A stretch of 64,000 bases of DNA, from NCBI RefSeq assembly GCF_017565745.1, contig NZ_JAGDYM010000009.1:180895-244894 (forward strand). Direction: 5' to 3'. Source of the DNA: Leucobacter weissii. GTDB taxonomy: Bacteria > Actinomycetota > Actinomycetes > Actinomycetales > Microbacteriaceae. Both the position numbers and the translations under genes were made by a program. The notes under the pieces are model-generated. The model worked only from the letters and a program-made list of their open reading frames with translations, did no database searches and was not told the DNA's origin. Below are positions 1 to 9,166 of this stretch, piece by piece (the first letter of the stretch is position 1; every line of letters starts with the position of its first letter).

Positions 1-961
1 AGTCGCTGCCGTCGATGGGGTACAGCCCGGAGAAGACCATGGGCTTCGGGTCGGTGTAGCCGGGCAGCGCCTCCGACGCGGAGCGCTGCTTGCCCGTGAC
101 GGTGTCGCCGACCTTGGACTGCCGCACGTCCTTCACCCCGGTGATGAGATAGCCGACCTCTCCGACGGCGAGCCCTTTCGTCGGCGTCGGCCCGGGCGAG
201 GAGACGCCGATCTCGAGCGCCTCGTGCTCGGCCCCGGTCGACATCATGAGGATCTTCTCGCGCGGCGCGAGCCGCCCGTCGACCATCCGCACGTAGGTGA
301 CGACGCCGCGATACGGGTCGTAGACGGAGTCGAAGATCATCGCCCGCGCGGGCGCCTCGGCCGCTCCGGTCGGGGCCGGCACGCGCGCGACCACGCGGTC
401 CAGCAGCTCCTCCACGCCCATGCCGGTCTTGCCCGAGACCTTCAGGATGTCGTCGGGATCGCCGCCGATCAGGTCGGCGATCTCCCTCGCCACCCGTTCC
501 GGATCGGCCGCGGGGAGATCGATCTTGTTGAGGACCGGAATGATCTCCAGGTCGTTCTCCATCGCCAGGTACAGGTTGGCGAGCGTCTGCGCCTCGATGC
601 CCTGCGCGGCGTCCACGAGCAGGATCGCCCCCTCGCAGGCGGCGAGCGAGCGCGAGACCTCGTAGCTGAAGTCGACGTGCCCCGGGGTGTCGATCATGTT
701 CAGGGCGTACGCGCTCCCGTCGACGTCCCAGTGCATCCGCACCGCCTGCGACTTGATGGTGATGCCGCGCTCGCGCTCGATGTCCATGTTGTCGAGGTAC
801 TGCGCGCGCATCTCGCGATCGGGCACCGTGCCGGTGATCTGCAGCATGCGGTCGGCCAGCGTCGACTTGCCGTGATCGATGTGCGCGATGATGCAGAAGT
901 TGCGGATCTGCCCCGGCGCCGTCGCGGCCGGAATCGGTGGGTTCACGCTGCGTGGAGACAT
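1..961 (-). CDS. lepA: Elongation factor 4 (LepA), C-terminal part outside window
   Basis: Ribosome-associated GTPase that back-translocates stalled ribosomes. The visible 320 residues hold the G domain and the start of domain II. The G1 loop AHIDHGKST is at residues 26-34, DTPGHVDF (G3) and NKIDLP (G4) follow, and the frame runs open off the left edge. I chose the ATG giving MSPRSVNPP because family members begin this way; an in-frame ATG lies six codons upstream at 979. It is co-directional with rpsT, the usual rpsT-lepA neighbourhood. An inverted repeat (991-1039) occupies its leader. Confidence 0.97.
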   Translation of the reverse strand, partial: MSPRSVNPPIPAATAPGQIRNFCIIAHIDHGKSTLADRMLQITGTVPDREMRAQYLDNMDIERERGITIKSQAVRMHWDVDGSAYALNMIDTPGHVDFSYEVSRSLAACEGAILLVDAAQGIEAQTLANLYLAMENDLEIIPVLNKIDLPAADPERVAREIADLIGGDPDDILKVSGKTGMGVEELLDRVVARVPAPTGAAEAPARAMIFDSVYDPYRGVVTYVRMVDGRLAPREKILMMSTGAEHEALEIGVSSPGPTPTKGLAVGEVGYLITGVKDVRQSKVGDTVTGKQRSASEALPGYTDPKPMVFSGLYPIDGSD

Positions 962-990
962 ACCGGGCCATTCTCTCATGCCTGCGCGAT

Positions 991-1039
991 GTCGCACGAA
1001 TGATTGCCGCGGTGCTCCGCCGGCGACCATTCGTGCGAC
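991..1039. repeat. Perfect 12-bp inverted repeat in the lepA leader
   Basis: Arms GTCGCACGAATG (991-1002) and CATTCGTGCGAC (1028-1039) are exact complements separated by 25 nt. The element lies between the rpsT terminator and the lepA start. It could be an RNA hairpin in the lepA leader or an operator. There is no U-tract, so a classical terminator is unlikely. Confidence 0.6.
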
Positions 1040-1060
1040 TCCACCGCAGTACCGGGATAC

Positions 1061-1090
1061 GCAGAAGGCCCCCGATCGAGGGCCTTCTGC
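1061..1090 (-). terminator. Terminator downstream of rpsT
   Basis: Arms GCAGAAGGCCC (1061-1071) and GGGCCTTCTGC (1080-1090) form a perfect 11-bp stem with an 8-nt loop, 15 nt after the rpsT stop codon. No clear U-tract follows on the minus strand. Confidence 0.75.
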
Positions 1091-1104
1091 GGAAGCTGAC
1101 GCGC

Positions 1105-1365
1105 CTAGAGCGCGGCGACCTGAGCGGCGAGGCTCGACTTGCGGTTCGCCGCCTGGTTCTTGTGGATGACGCCCTTCGACACGGCCTTGTCCAGCTTGCG
1201 GCTGGCGTGCTGGAGCTTCTGCTCGGCGACCGCCTTGTCACCGGCCGCGATGGCTTCGCGGGCCTGACGCACCACGGTGCGCAGCTCGCTCTTGTACGCC
1301 CGATTGCGCTCGGTCGCCTTCTGGTTGGTCTTGATGCGCTTGATCTGCGACTTGATGTTTGCCAC
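1105..1365 (-). CDS. rpsT: 30S ribosomal protein S20
   Basis: Primary 16S rRNA-binding protein of the small subunit. It has 86 residues, the usual length, and the typical Lys/Arg-rich start [17 protein letters not shown]. The start is GTG, with an AAGGA Shine-Dalgarno nine bases upstream. The leader is about 100 nt if transcription starts from the TAGGAT -10 at 1474-1479, and it contains a small hairpin (1441-1458). In many actinobacteria holA and comEC lie upstream of rpsT; here an AT-rich protease islet occupies that position. Confidence 0.98.
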   Translation of the reverse strand: MANIKSQIKRIKTNQKATERNRAYKSELRTVVRQAREAIAAGDKAVAEQKLQHASRKLDKAVSKGVIHKNQAANRKSSLAAQVAAL

Positions 1366-1440
1366 TGAGGTGTTTCCTTACACGTGCTCGAAAGCTGAAT
1401 TCGGGTGTTTCGCGCGACGGAAGAGGGCGCCCCGCGAAGG

Positions 1441-1479
1441 GTGTGGATTGCTCCACACGCAAGCCAAGGATTAATCCTA
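1441..1479 (-). promoter_or_regulatory. Putative rpsT promoter and leader hairpin
   Basis: On the minus strand a TAGGAT -10-like hexamer (1474-1479) is followed by a leader hairpin with 7-bp arms GTGTGGA (1441-1447) and TCCACAC (1452-1458). No clear -35 is seen. S20 synthesis is feedback-regulated in other bacteria; whether this hairpin takes part is an inference. Confidence 0.4.
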
Positions 1480-1551
1480 GCAGATCAACCGCCAAGACCG
1501 CATCTGCGTCCCCGATTCTGTGCACATACATACTGCGCCAGTCACCGCTCC

Positions 1552-1633
1552 GTCATTCCGCGCGTAGTCGCAGAATCTCGTGCCCCAGTTCGGCTCGGAC
1601 CTCCTGAGACTCACTACGTTCGCGAAGGATGAC
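1552..1633. repeat. Degenerate long inverted repeat, REP/MITE-like
   Basis: The segment begins GTCATTCCGCGCGTAG and ends CTACGTTCGCGAAGGATGAC, so the 82-bp unit folds back on itself imperfectly from end to end, with a further internal pair near 1576-1582 and 1607-1613. GTCAT and ATGAC are its exact outer ends. It looks like a palindromic interspersed repeat at the edge of the AT-rich islet. Confidence 0.45.
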
Positions 1634-1681
1634 TCGCGACTGAATAAAGTAATCAAAAAGCTTACCGTTTCCTTGAACTGA

Positions 1682-1708
1682 TGTCGGCAAAGCAACGCTT
1701 TGCCGACA
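1682..1708. terminator. Perfect 12-bp hairpin with 3-nt loop, probable protease terminator
   Basis: TGTCGGCAAAGC (1682-1693) and GCTTTGCCGACA (1697-1708) pair perfectly around the loop AAC. It lies about 150 nt beyond the protease stop codon. The core resembles the hairpins after ettA and the DUF6993-like gene. Confidence 0.5.
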
Positions 1709-1859
1709 GAGAATCAGTTCCGAGTAAGACTGCGTTGGATCACCTGCTAGGGCTCCGCCGCCTCATGGAGAAGGCACTCGATGTAGGTCGTTTCACAGGG
1801 TGGTCTATTCTCGGTGGCCTGATGTCACCAATCCAAGGTCACCCCTTCATGAACTTCGC

Positions 1860-3209
1860 TCAACCTTTGAGAATAGTTGAATCCAATCGACTTCCGACAA
1901 GTCCGATTCGAGTGAACGTCGACCTCCAACCATTCTTGTAGAAGATTGCTCCCTTAATGATACCTTTCGCGGTGTTGTTGCGGAACACGGGGCCCCCGCT
2001 ATCGCCGAAATAAGAAATATGATGTCTCGCAGCCGAAATTCCGCAGTACTGCTTATTCATCTGAGCGTCATTCAAACATTCATTAACAAGTATGACATCT
2101 GAGCAGCCCTTATCTTTCGTGCCAGCGCCATACATGCAGACTTCCTCATCCTTCTCGGGATTCGATGATCCCACGACCGTTCGGATGTCATCTCCCACAT
2201 TGGCGCGAAATCGCGGGTGAGTGTCATTACTGCCTAAAGTTCGATGGAACTGAAGATCATAGTGAGAGGCACCATCATTGGTGGCGTTCGTCACAAAGGA
2301 GATAACTCCCGACTGCCCGTTTAAGTAGAGAGTATTCGGGCAATGATCCGCAGTAACAAGCCCGTTCACACCATTCCTCTTCACAGAAAACCCTGAGGTG
2401 CAATCGACGGAACCCCCGACCAGTGTCGATAATAGCTTGCCGCCGCGAACGGTGGCGTATGATTGCACGAGTTCCCCCTCGGGCTGTGGCGTGAACGAAA
2501 TAGTCGTGGGAAGGTCCCGATAGCCGGTCAAATTAAGAATCTTCGACTCCAATTTCTCCGGGTCAATCGCTGACGTGTAACGTTTGGCAGCACCTAGGGC
2601 GAAGCGTACAGTGATGGCCGAGTCTTCGGAGGTTTCGGTAATCACATCAATCGACCCAAGCTCATCAACAACCGCTTCGATCGCAGCGGATTTTAATCCC
2701 CGCAGCTCAACGTCACTCAACGGTGCGCCGTATCGCAGGGCAGTATTGAAAGGCAGGTCACCAAGAATCTTGATAAGACCATCGCTCGGAGCGTCGGTTA
2801 GGGAAAGGCTGGGTAGATCGGGGCTCTGAGCCCAGGAAGAACTCGAGAGAGTATCGCCGAAAAGCTCCTCAACTTCGTCAACAGCCGATGCGAACAATTC
2901 AGAGTCCACCGACTCCTTCACATAGTCCTCGGGAGCGATCCCTCTACGATCGGCAATCGTTCGAATATCCCGCTGCTCGGCATCACTAAGCTCCTCAAGC
3001 CGGTAGTCGGGAACTTCTCCCTCACCCTTGACCACGAACTCGCGAAGTTCAGAAGGGGGAGTACCAATGGTGACGCTTTCTCCGTTTGAGGTTGGAGGGT
3101 GGGATGCATCCTGTTCCGACTCCTGTTCCGACGCAGAGGCGACAGGAGAGAGGAAACCCATGAGCAGTAGCGTTGCTGCTGCGACAGTAGCAATTTTTCT
3201 TTTCTTCAA
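1860..3209 (-). CDS. Secreted trypsin-fold serine protease (S1 family) with long pro-region
   Basis: A 449-residue exported protein. Residues 1-26 are a Sec signal peptide (KKRK, hydrophobic core, ASA). About 230 residues of pro-region follow, then a chymotrypsin-fold domain. The triad is visible as His289 (TADHC), Asp318 (HYDLQ) and Ser404 (GDSGGPV). Cys270/290, 358/369 and 378/389 could form disulfides. The TTG start is supported by an AAGGG ribosome site and by the signal peptide beginning there. Base composition and codon use (AAT, AAA, ATA, TCA) are far poorer in GC than the neighbours, suggesting recent acquisition. The substrate is unknown. Confidence 0.85.
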   Translation of the reverse strand: MKKRKIATVAAATLLLMGFLSPVASASEQESEQDASHPPTSNGESVTIGTPPSELREFVVKGEGEVPDYRLEELSDAEQRDIRTIADRRGIAPEDYVKESVDSELFASAVDEVEELFGDTLSSSSWAQSPDLPSLSLTDAPSDGLIKILGDLPFNTALRYGAPLSDVELRGLKSAAIEAVVDELGSIDVITETSEDSAITVRFALGAAKRYTSAIDPEKLESKILNLTGYRDLPTTISFTPQPEGELVQSYATVRGGKLLSTLVGGSVDCTSGFSVKRNGVNGLVTADHCPNTLYLNGQSGVISFVTNATNDGASHYDLQFHRTLGSNDTHPRFRANVGDDIRTVVGSSNPEKDEEVCMYGAGTKDKGCSDVILVNECLNDAQMNKQYCGISAARHHISYFGDSGGPVFRNNTAKGIIKGAIFYKNGWRSTFTRIGLVGSRLDSTILKG

Positions 3210-3353
3210 GATACGCCCTTAACTCTTTGCTCTGATTCGAACGCCCCAGAGTTCGTCATGCCGCATGCCACATTCAGGCGATCGATGCTCGGAACTCTAC
3301 GGGACTCAGGTTAGCATTGAGTATTCGTCTTCCTTATCGCCCGTGTTCTCAAC

Positions 3354-3899
3354 TTAATAACGATCAGGTGAAACACTTCGAAACCCTCCCTGGTCGTCTT
3401 CATCAAGAGGACCGCGAAACCGCAGCGGCTCGTCCGTCCACGGCTCGACGGAGGCGCGGCCCTCCGCGCTCAGGCGCACGGGCCGGAGCGTCGCCCCGTC
3501 GACGATCACCACGGTCGTGATCGCCCGCGCGACGACCCGGCGCTCCTCCGCGGCGCCATCCACGGTTTCCTCGCGCGACGCGTGGTCCACGATCTCATAG
3601 TGGATCTCGAGGCTCGACCCTCCGAGCCGGCCGATCCACAGCTCGACCGTGATCGGACGCTCCGCGTACTCGAGCACGCGGAGGAACTCGATCCGTTGGC
3701 TCGCCACGAGCATCTTCGGGCCCTCGGGATCATCGCCCCGGAAATGGCGCTCCATCCCGGTGCGCTCCCGGCCGGAGCCGAGCCAGAAGGTGCGCACCCG
3801 CGACTCTTCGAGAAAGCGTGCGATGGCGACGTTGTTGACGTGCCCGTAGGCGTCCTGATCGCCCCAGCGGAGCTCGAGGTCGACGTGCGTGCGGGCCAT
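3354..3899 (-). CDS. Acyl-CoA thioesterase, 4HBT hot-dog fold
   Basis: A 181-residue single hot-dog domain protein of the YbgC/FadM type, predicted to hydrolyse acyl-CoA thioesters in the cytosol. The signature RWGDQDAYGHVNN is at residues 11-23, followed by the long helix IARFLEESR. The frame is open far upstream, but ATG at 3899 gives the family N-terminus (MARTHVDLELRW). It follows ettA, separated by two hairpins, so it is probably a separate or attenuated unit. The exact acyl substrate cannot be read from the sequence. Confidence 0.85.
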   Translation of the reverse strand: MARTHVDLELRWGDQDAYGHVNNVAIARFLEESRVRTFWLGSGRERTGMERHFRGDDPEGPKMLVASQRIEFLRVLEYAERPITVELWIGRLGGSSLEIHYEIVDHASREETVDGAAEERRVVARAITTVVIVDGATLRPVRLSAEGRASVEPWTDEPLRFRGPLDEDDQGGFRSVSPDRY

Positions 3900-3930
3900 A
3901 TCGGCTCCCTCCGGGGCTCTGTTTCCTGCA

Positions 3931-3979
3931 CCGGCCTGCTGACAGGCCGGGAGACTCATCGTGCAAAGCGGCGCTTTGC
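3931..3979 (-). terminator. Double hairpin after ettA
   Basis: Ten bases past the ettA stop, GCAAAGC (3963-3969) and GCTTTGC (3973-3979) pair around a 3-nt loop. A second hairpin with 8-bp arms CCGGCCTG (3931-3938) and CAGGCCGG (3943-3950) follows. There is no U-tract; both are placed as terminators of ettA. Confidence 0.6.
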
Positions 3980-3988
3980 CTCGAACGA

Positions 3989-5668
<1,680 letters not shown>

Positions 5669-5690
5669 GGTTCACAAGCTTACTCTCAAC

Positions 5691-5740
5691 GGAGCCCGAG
5701 GGCGGGCTCCGGACATACGCCGCGCGAAGCGATGCTTCGC
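5691..5740 (-). terminator. Two hairpins between the DUF6993-like gene and ettA
   Basis: GCGAAGC (5724-5730) and GCTTCGC (5734-5740) pair around a GAT loop, ending two bases from the upstream stop codon. GGAGCCCG (5691-5698) and CGGGCTCC (5703-5710) form a second 8-bp stem just ahead of the ettA start at 5668. Both probably insulate ettA. Confidence 0.55.
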
Positions 5741-5741
5741 C

Positions 5742-6269
5742 TCATGCGGCTGGGTCCCAGTCGATCTCCCTGGTCTCCCCGATCAGGCAGAGGTCGCGCC
5801 CGGGACCGATCGCCGGCGCCGTCTCGGCGACGAAGGTGCGATCCTCCACGACCATCTGCCCGATCAGGCAGTGCCGTCCGATGAGCACCGAGACGAAGAT
5901 GTTGTCGGCGACGAGCCCGGTCTTGGTGCGGTCGAAGCTCACCTGCATCGCGGTCCGGTCGAAGCCGGACTCCACCACGGCATCCACGAGCCCCCGGCCC
6001 TCGACCGGATCGTCGCCGACCGCGTAGACGCGCAGCACCTCGGAGAAGTAGGGGAGGTTGTCCGCGGCGCTGCCATCGGGGAAGAACTCGGGCGGCACGT
6101 CGGGCTCCCGGAAATTCTCCTCCCGCGCGGACTGCTGGGGGCCTGCGTCGGCGAGGAACAGATAGACGCCCGTGCCCGCGGCGGCGAGCAGCACGACCAG
6201 GATGATCAGGATCATGAGCACTCGGGCGCCCCGCCGTCGAGCCGGCGCGGGTCTCCGGTGCTCTGCCAT
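5742..6269 (-). CDS. Membrane-anchored hypothetical protein, DUF6993-like
   Basis: 175 residues: an Arg-rich cytoplasmic start (RRPAPARRRGAR), one transmembrane helix at about 17-40, then an exported domain with two conserved-looking Cys in the repeated context CLIG (GRHCLIG and RDLCLIG), which could form a disulfide. It resembles short proteins found next to ettA in Microbacteriaceae and annotated DUF6993; that match is from memory and tentative. It is divergent from ssb. Function unknown. Confidence 0.7.
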   Translation of the reverse strand: MAEHRRPAPARRRGARVLMILIILVVLLAAAGTGVYLFLADAGPQQSAREENFREPDVPPEFFPDGSAADNLPYFSEVLRVYAVGDDPVEGRGLVDAVVESGFDRTAMQVSFDRTKTGLVADNIFVSVLIGRHCLIGQMVVEDRTFVAETAPAIGPGRDLCLIGETREIDWDPAA

Positions 6270-6480
6270 CCCACCAGACTAGGGCATGTCCCGCGACGGC
6301 GAGCATTCCTGGGACGCGCCGCAGAGCGCATCGCTCAGGGCCGTGCGCCGACGAGGCGGTGCGGACGTCGGCGGATCGCCCCGCCCCTCACACGGACCCG
6401 CTTCGCGATCCCGCGCGCGAGTTCTCCACAGATCTCGCCTCCAGCGCCCCGCGCCGTGCGCGCCAGAGCAGACTGTGAAC

Positions 6481-6520
6481 GGAGGCGCCGAGCAACCTGG
6501 CGCGGCCGCTCGGCGCCTCC
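6481..6520 (+). promoter_or_regulatory. 13-bp perfect stem-loop in the ssb leader
   Basis: GGAGGCGCCGAGC (6481-6493) and GCTCGGCGCCTCC (6508-6520) are exact complements around a 14-nt loop, ending 48 bases before the ssb ATG. Such a stable stem in a leader suggests an attenuator, an operator or a boundary terminator. Confidence 0.5.
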
Positions 6521-6568
6521 GCCGACGTCGCGGACCGCGGCGTCCCGCATCGAGTGAGGAGTCCGGAT

Positions 6569-7102
6569 ATGAGCACCCCTATCGGCATCGTCGGCACGGT
6601 CGCCACTGACCCCCGGCTGGTGACCACCCAGACCGGTGTGACGCTGTGCACGTTCAGGCTGGCGAGCGGCGAGCGCCGTTTCGACCGGGAGCAGCAGAAA
6701 TGGGTCGACGGCGAGACCAACTGGTTCACGGTCGCCGCGTTCCGCGCGCTCGCCGAGCACGCCCACGCCTCGTTCCGGAAGGGGCAACGGGTGATCGTCT
6801 CCGGACGTCTGCGCATTCGCCGCTGGGAGAACGGCGATCGGAGCGGCACCTCGGTGGAGGTCGACGCGGAGGCCGTCGGCCACGACCTGCGCTGGGGCGT
6901 CTCCCGCTTCGAGAGACGCGCGCGCACCGAGCCGTCCGACGGCGGTGGTTCCGCGGCGGAGGGGGCATTCAGCGGAGCCGATGCTCCCGACCGCCGGGCG
7001 GCGGTTCCGAGCGGCTGGTCGGAGAGCGCCGGAGCCGGTCGCACCGATGGCGGACGCCCCGAGGAGCCGCGGGAGACGCCTCTCGTGCCGGCCGCCGCGT
7101 GA
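6569..7102 (+). CDS. ssb: Single-stranded DNA-binding protein, paralogue without acidic tip
   Basis: 177 residues with an N-terminal OB fold (IGIVGTVATDPRLV, TFRLASGERRFD, NWFTVAAFRALAEH, GQRVIVSGRLRIRRWE) and a disordered Gly/Pro/Arg-rich tail. The tail ends VPAAA and lacks the DDDIPF-like acidic tip that recruits partners in canonical SSBs. The ATG at 6569 is preferred because GAGGAG lies seven bases upstream; an in-frame ATG lies five codons earlier. The gene is not in an rpsF-ssb-rpsR context, so this is probably a secondary SSB. Confidence 0.88.
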   Translation: MSTPIGIVGTVATDPRLVTTQTGVTLCTFRLASGERRFDREQQKWVDGETNWFTVAAFRALAEHAHASFRKGQRVIVSGRLRIRRWENGDRSGTSVEVDAEAVGHDLRWGVSRFERRARTEPSDGGGSAAEGAFSGADAPDRRAAVPSGWSESAGAGRTDGGRPEEPRETPLVPAAA

Positions 7103-7111
7103 TCGCCGAGC

Positions 7112-7141
7112 GCCGCACGGACGGATGCGCCCCGGTGCGGC
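7112..7141. terminator. Bidirectional terminator between ssb and nadE-msrA
   Basis: GCCGCAC (7112-7118) and GTGCGGC (7135-7141) pair in the 42-bp gap between two convergent stop codons. Confidence 0.45.
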
Positions 7142-7144
7142 CGT

Positions 7145-8542
7145 TCAGCGCAGATACTGGGCGAACGAGGCGCGCACCTTGTTCACCTTGGGCACGGCGA
7201 CCGCGAGGCAGTACCCCTGGGTCGGATTCTTCGCGAAGAAGTCCTGGTGCTCCTCCGGCGCCGGGTACACCGTCCCCAGCTCCTCGATCGTCGTCACGAC
7301 CTCGCCCGGCCAGTTGCGGGCAGCGCGATCGCGCGCCGCCTCGAAGAGGCCGCGCTGACGCTCGTCGGCCGGGAACATCGCCGAGCGGTACTGGGTGCCG
7401 ATATCCGCCCCCTGCCGGTTCAACTGGGTGGGGTCGTGCATCGTGAAGAAGGCGTCGAGCACGACCTCGGCGGGCAGGAGGCTCTCGTCGAAGGTCACGG
7501 CGACCGCCTCCGCGTGACCGGTGGTCCCGGTGCAGACCTGCTCGTAAGTGGGGTGGGGCGTCTCGCCACCGGTGAAGCACGAGTGGACCTCCACGACCCC
7601 GCGCAGCGCCCGATACGCGGCGTCGAGGCACCAGTAGCACCCGCCTGCCAGCACGAAGGTGGAGAGCGATGTGCGCGAATCGCCAGAGGTGCGCGAGGCC
7701 TCGGAGGACTCCGAGCCCTCCGACCACCAGGTGTCTGCGGGCGTCACGGGGAGCTGCCGCTTGTGCTCCGTCGCCCGGTAGCGCTGCTCGATCTCCGCGG
7801 CCGCACCGGCCGGCACCCCGCGCCCCGTGAGGTAGGCGTCGATGTCCGCATAGCTCAGGCCGAGGCTCGACTCGTCGCTCTGCCCGGGTTCGCCGTCGAG
7901 CAGATCGGCCGTCGGAGCCTTCTGCCAGAGCCGCTCCGGCCCGCCGAGGTGCGCCAGCAGCGCGGCGCCCTGCCCCTTGGTGAGCCCGGACAGCGGGAGG
8001 ACATCGGCGGCGCCGTCGCCGAACTTGGTGAAGAAGCCGGTCACCGCTTCCGCGGCATGGTCGGTGCCGATCACCAGGAGCCTCCGGTCCCCCGCGATCG
8101 CGTACTGCGCCACCATGCGCATCCTGGCTTTGACGTTGCCCTTGTTGAAATCGCTCACCGCCTCGCCCGACGCCTCGGAGACCTCGCCGACCAGCGCGTC
8201 GGTGGCCGAGGCGATGTCGACCGTGATCGCGCGGTCCGGGCGGATGAAGTCGAGAGCGAGTCGCGCGTCGTCCTCGTCATGCTGCACCGCGTAGGGAAGC
8301 CGCACGGCGATGAACTCGGCGTCCCGCCCCCCACTCCGCAGCCGCTCGGCCGCGAGCTGCGCCAGCCGCCCGGCCAGGGACGAGTCCTGGCCGCCGGAGA
8401 TGCCGAGGACGAAGCCCCGCGCGCCGGGAACCGACCGCGCGTACGCGACGAGGAAGCCCACGCGCCGTTCGACCTCCGCCTCGGCGTCGATCGCGGGAAC
8501 GACGCCGAGAGCGTCGATGATCCGTTGCTGTGTCTCGCTCAT
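7145..8542 (-). CDS. nadE: Fusion of NAD+ synthetase (NadE) and methionine sulfoxide reductase A (MsrA)
   Basis: One uninterrupted 465-codon frame encodes two complete enzymes. Residues 1-273 are ammonia-dependent NAD synthetase: PP-loop SGGQDSS at 49-55, [12 protein letters not shown] at 133-144, [19 protein letters not shown] at 159-177, C-terminus [14 protein letters not shown] Ser-rich linker follows at 274-293. Residues 294-465 are MsrA: GGCYWC with nucleophile Cys302, [15 protein letters not shown], Cys445 as possible resolving Cys. NadE amidates deamido-NAD+; MsrA repairs oxidised Met using thioredoxin. It is divergent from a membrane protein gene. The physical linkage of NAD supply to oxidative repair is unusual. 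Confidence 0.93.
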   Translation of the reverse strand: MSETQQRIIDALGVVPAIDAEAEVERRVGFLVAYARSVPGARGFVLGISGGQDSSLAGRLAQLAAERLRSGGRDAEFIAVRLPYAVQHDEDDARLALDFIRPDRAITVDIASATDALVGEVSEASGEAVSDFNKGNVKARMRMVAQYAIAGDRRLLVIGTDHAAEAVTGFFTKFGDGAADVLPLSGLTKGQGAALLAHLGGPERLWQKAPTADLLDGEPGQSDESSLGLSYADIDAYLTGRGVPAGAAAEIEQRYRATEHKRQLPVTPADTWWSEGSESSEASRTSGDSRTSLSTFVLAGGCYWCLDAAYRALRGVVEVHSCFTGGETPHPTYEQVCTGTTGHAEAVAVTFDESLLPAEVVLDAFFTMHDPTQLNRQGADIGTQYRSAMFPADERQRGLFEAARDRAARNWPGEVVTTIEELGTVYPAPEEHQDFFAKNPTQGYCLAVAVPKVNKVRASFAQYLR

Positions 8543-8592
8543 GCCACCACACTACCCCGCCAGTGTTTCGGACGGATGACGGACCGGGCTCG

Positions 8593-8598
8593 TAGACT
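8593..8598 (+). promoter_or_regulatory. -10 element of the membrane protein gene at 8630
   Basis: TAGACT lies 31 bases before the ATG in the 87-bp divergent gap, leaving a short leader with a GGAGGGAGGG ribosome site. No clear -35 is seen. Confidence 0.45.
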
Positions 8599-8629
8599 GG
8601 CGGCCGGAAGCGGAGGGAGGGCGAACGGG

Positions 8630-9151
8630 ATGATCGGCACGGCGGCGTCCGAGTGGTGGGCCCACGCGCTCGGCTTCGGGCTCCTCGTCACCGTCGTCTG
8701 CGGTGCCGTGCTGATCGCCGTGGAGTTCCTGGCGCCGTACGCGTTCCTCGACGACTACCCCGAGGACATCCGTCGGCGCGCACCCGCGCCGACGGCCGCG
8801 CAACGGCGGGCGGGGGTCATCGGCGGCATCGTGTTCGTGATCGCGCTGATCTGCGGCATCGGAGGCGTCGTGTGGTCGTGGGGACGACTCCGCCCCGAGG
8901 CCGGGTTCCTCGAGCTCGCCCTCATGGCGCTCGTCGTCGGCGCGCTGTTCGTCCTCTTCGACGTCCTCATCATCGACTGGCTGATCATCTGCACCTGGCG
9001 TCCCGGCAGACTCGTCTACCCCGGCACGGAGGACTGCGAGGGATGGGGCGACTACGGGTTCCACGTCAGGGAGCAGCTCCGCCCCCGCGCACTCGCCGTG
9101 CTCGTGCTGTCGAGCGCGGTGATCGGGCTGGTCGTCTGGTGGCTGACCTGA
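8630..9151 (+). CDS. Hypothetical membrane protein with four predicted helices
   Basis: 173 residues, not recognised. Predicted transmembrane segments lie at about 12-35, 61-83, 92-121 and 153-172. An acidic loop DDYPEDIRRR follows the first, and a loop with Cys and Gly (PGTEDCEGWGDYGFH) precedes the last. The ATG has a strong GGAGGG ribosome site; the open frame upstream is antisense to nadE-msrA and is discarded. It is convergent with dnaE. Confidence 0.75.
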   Translation: MIGTAASEWWAHALGFGLLVTVVCGAVLIAVEFLAPYAFLDDYPEDIRRRAPAPTAAQRRAGVIGGIVFVIALICGIGGVVWSWGRLRPEAGFLELALMALVVGALFVLFDVLIIDWLIICTWRPGRLVYPGTEDCEGWGDYGFHVREQLRPRALAVLVLSSAVIGLVVWWLT

Positions 9152-9166
9152 TGGGCCGTCGTCCGC

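Larger units (their letters stand above)
1366..1859. other. Intergenic region upstream of rpsT with repeats, no gene
   Basis: This 494-bp stretch has no convincing gene. It holds the rpsT leader and promoter, a degenerate long inverted repeat (1552-1633) and a 12-bp hairpin with a 3-nt loop (1682-1708). From about 1480 on it is visibly richer in A/T than the flanking genes. Short open frames here lack ribosome sites and coding character. Confidence 0.6.

Noticed and set aside
1681..1941. 86-codon plus-strand frame over the 3' end of the protease gene
   Set aside because: No ribosome site, starts in a hairpin, and overlaps a well-supported gene on the other strand.
7247..9151. 634-codon frame that includes the membrane protein at 8630
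   Set aside because: Its first 460 codons are antisense to nadE-msrA; the real gene starts at the ATG with GGAGGG at 8630.
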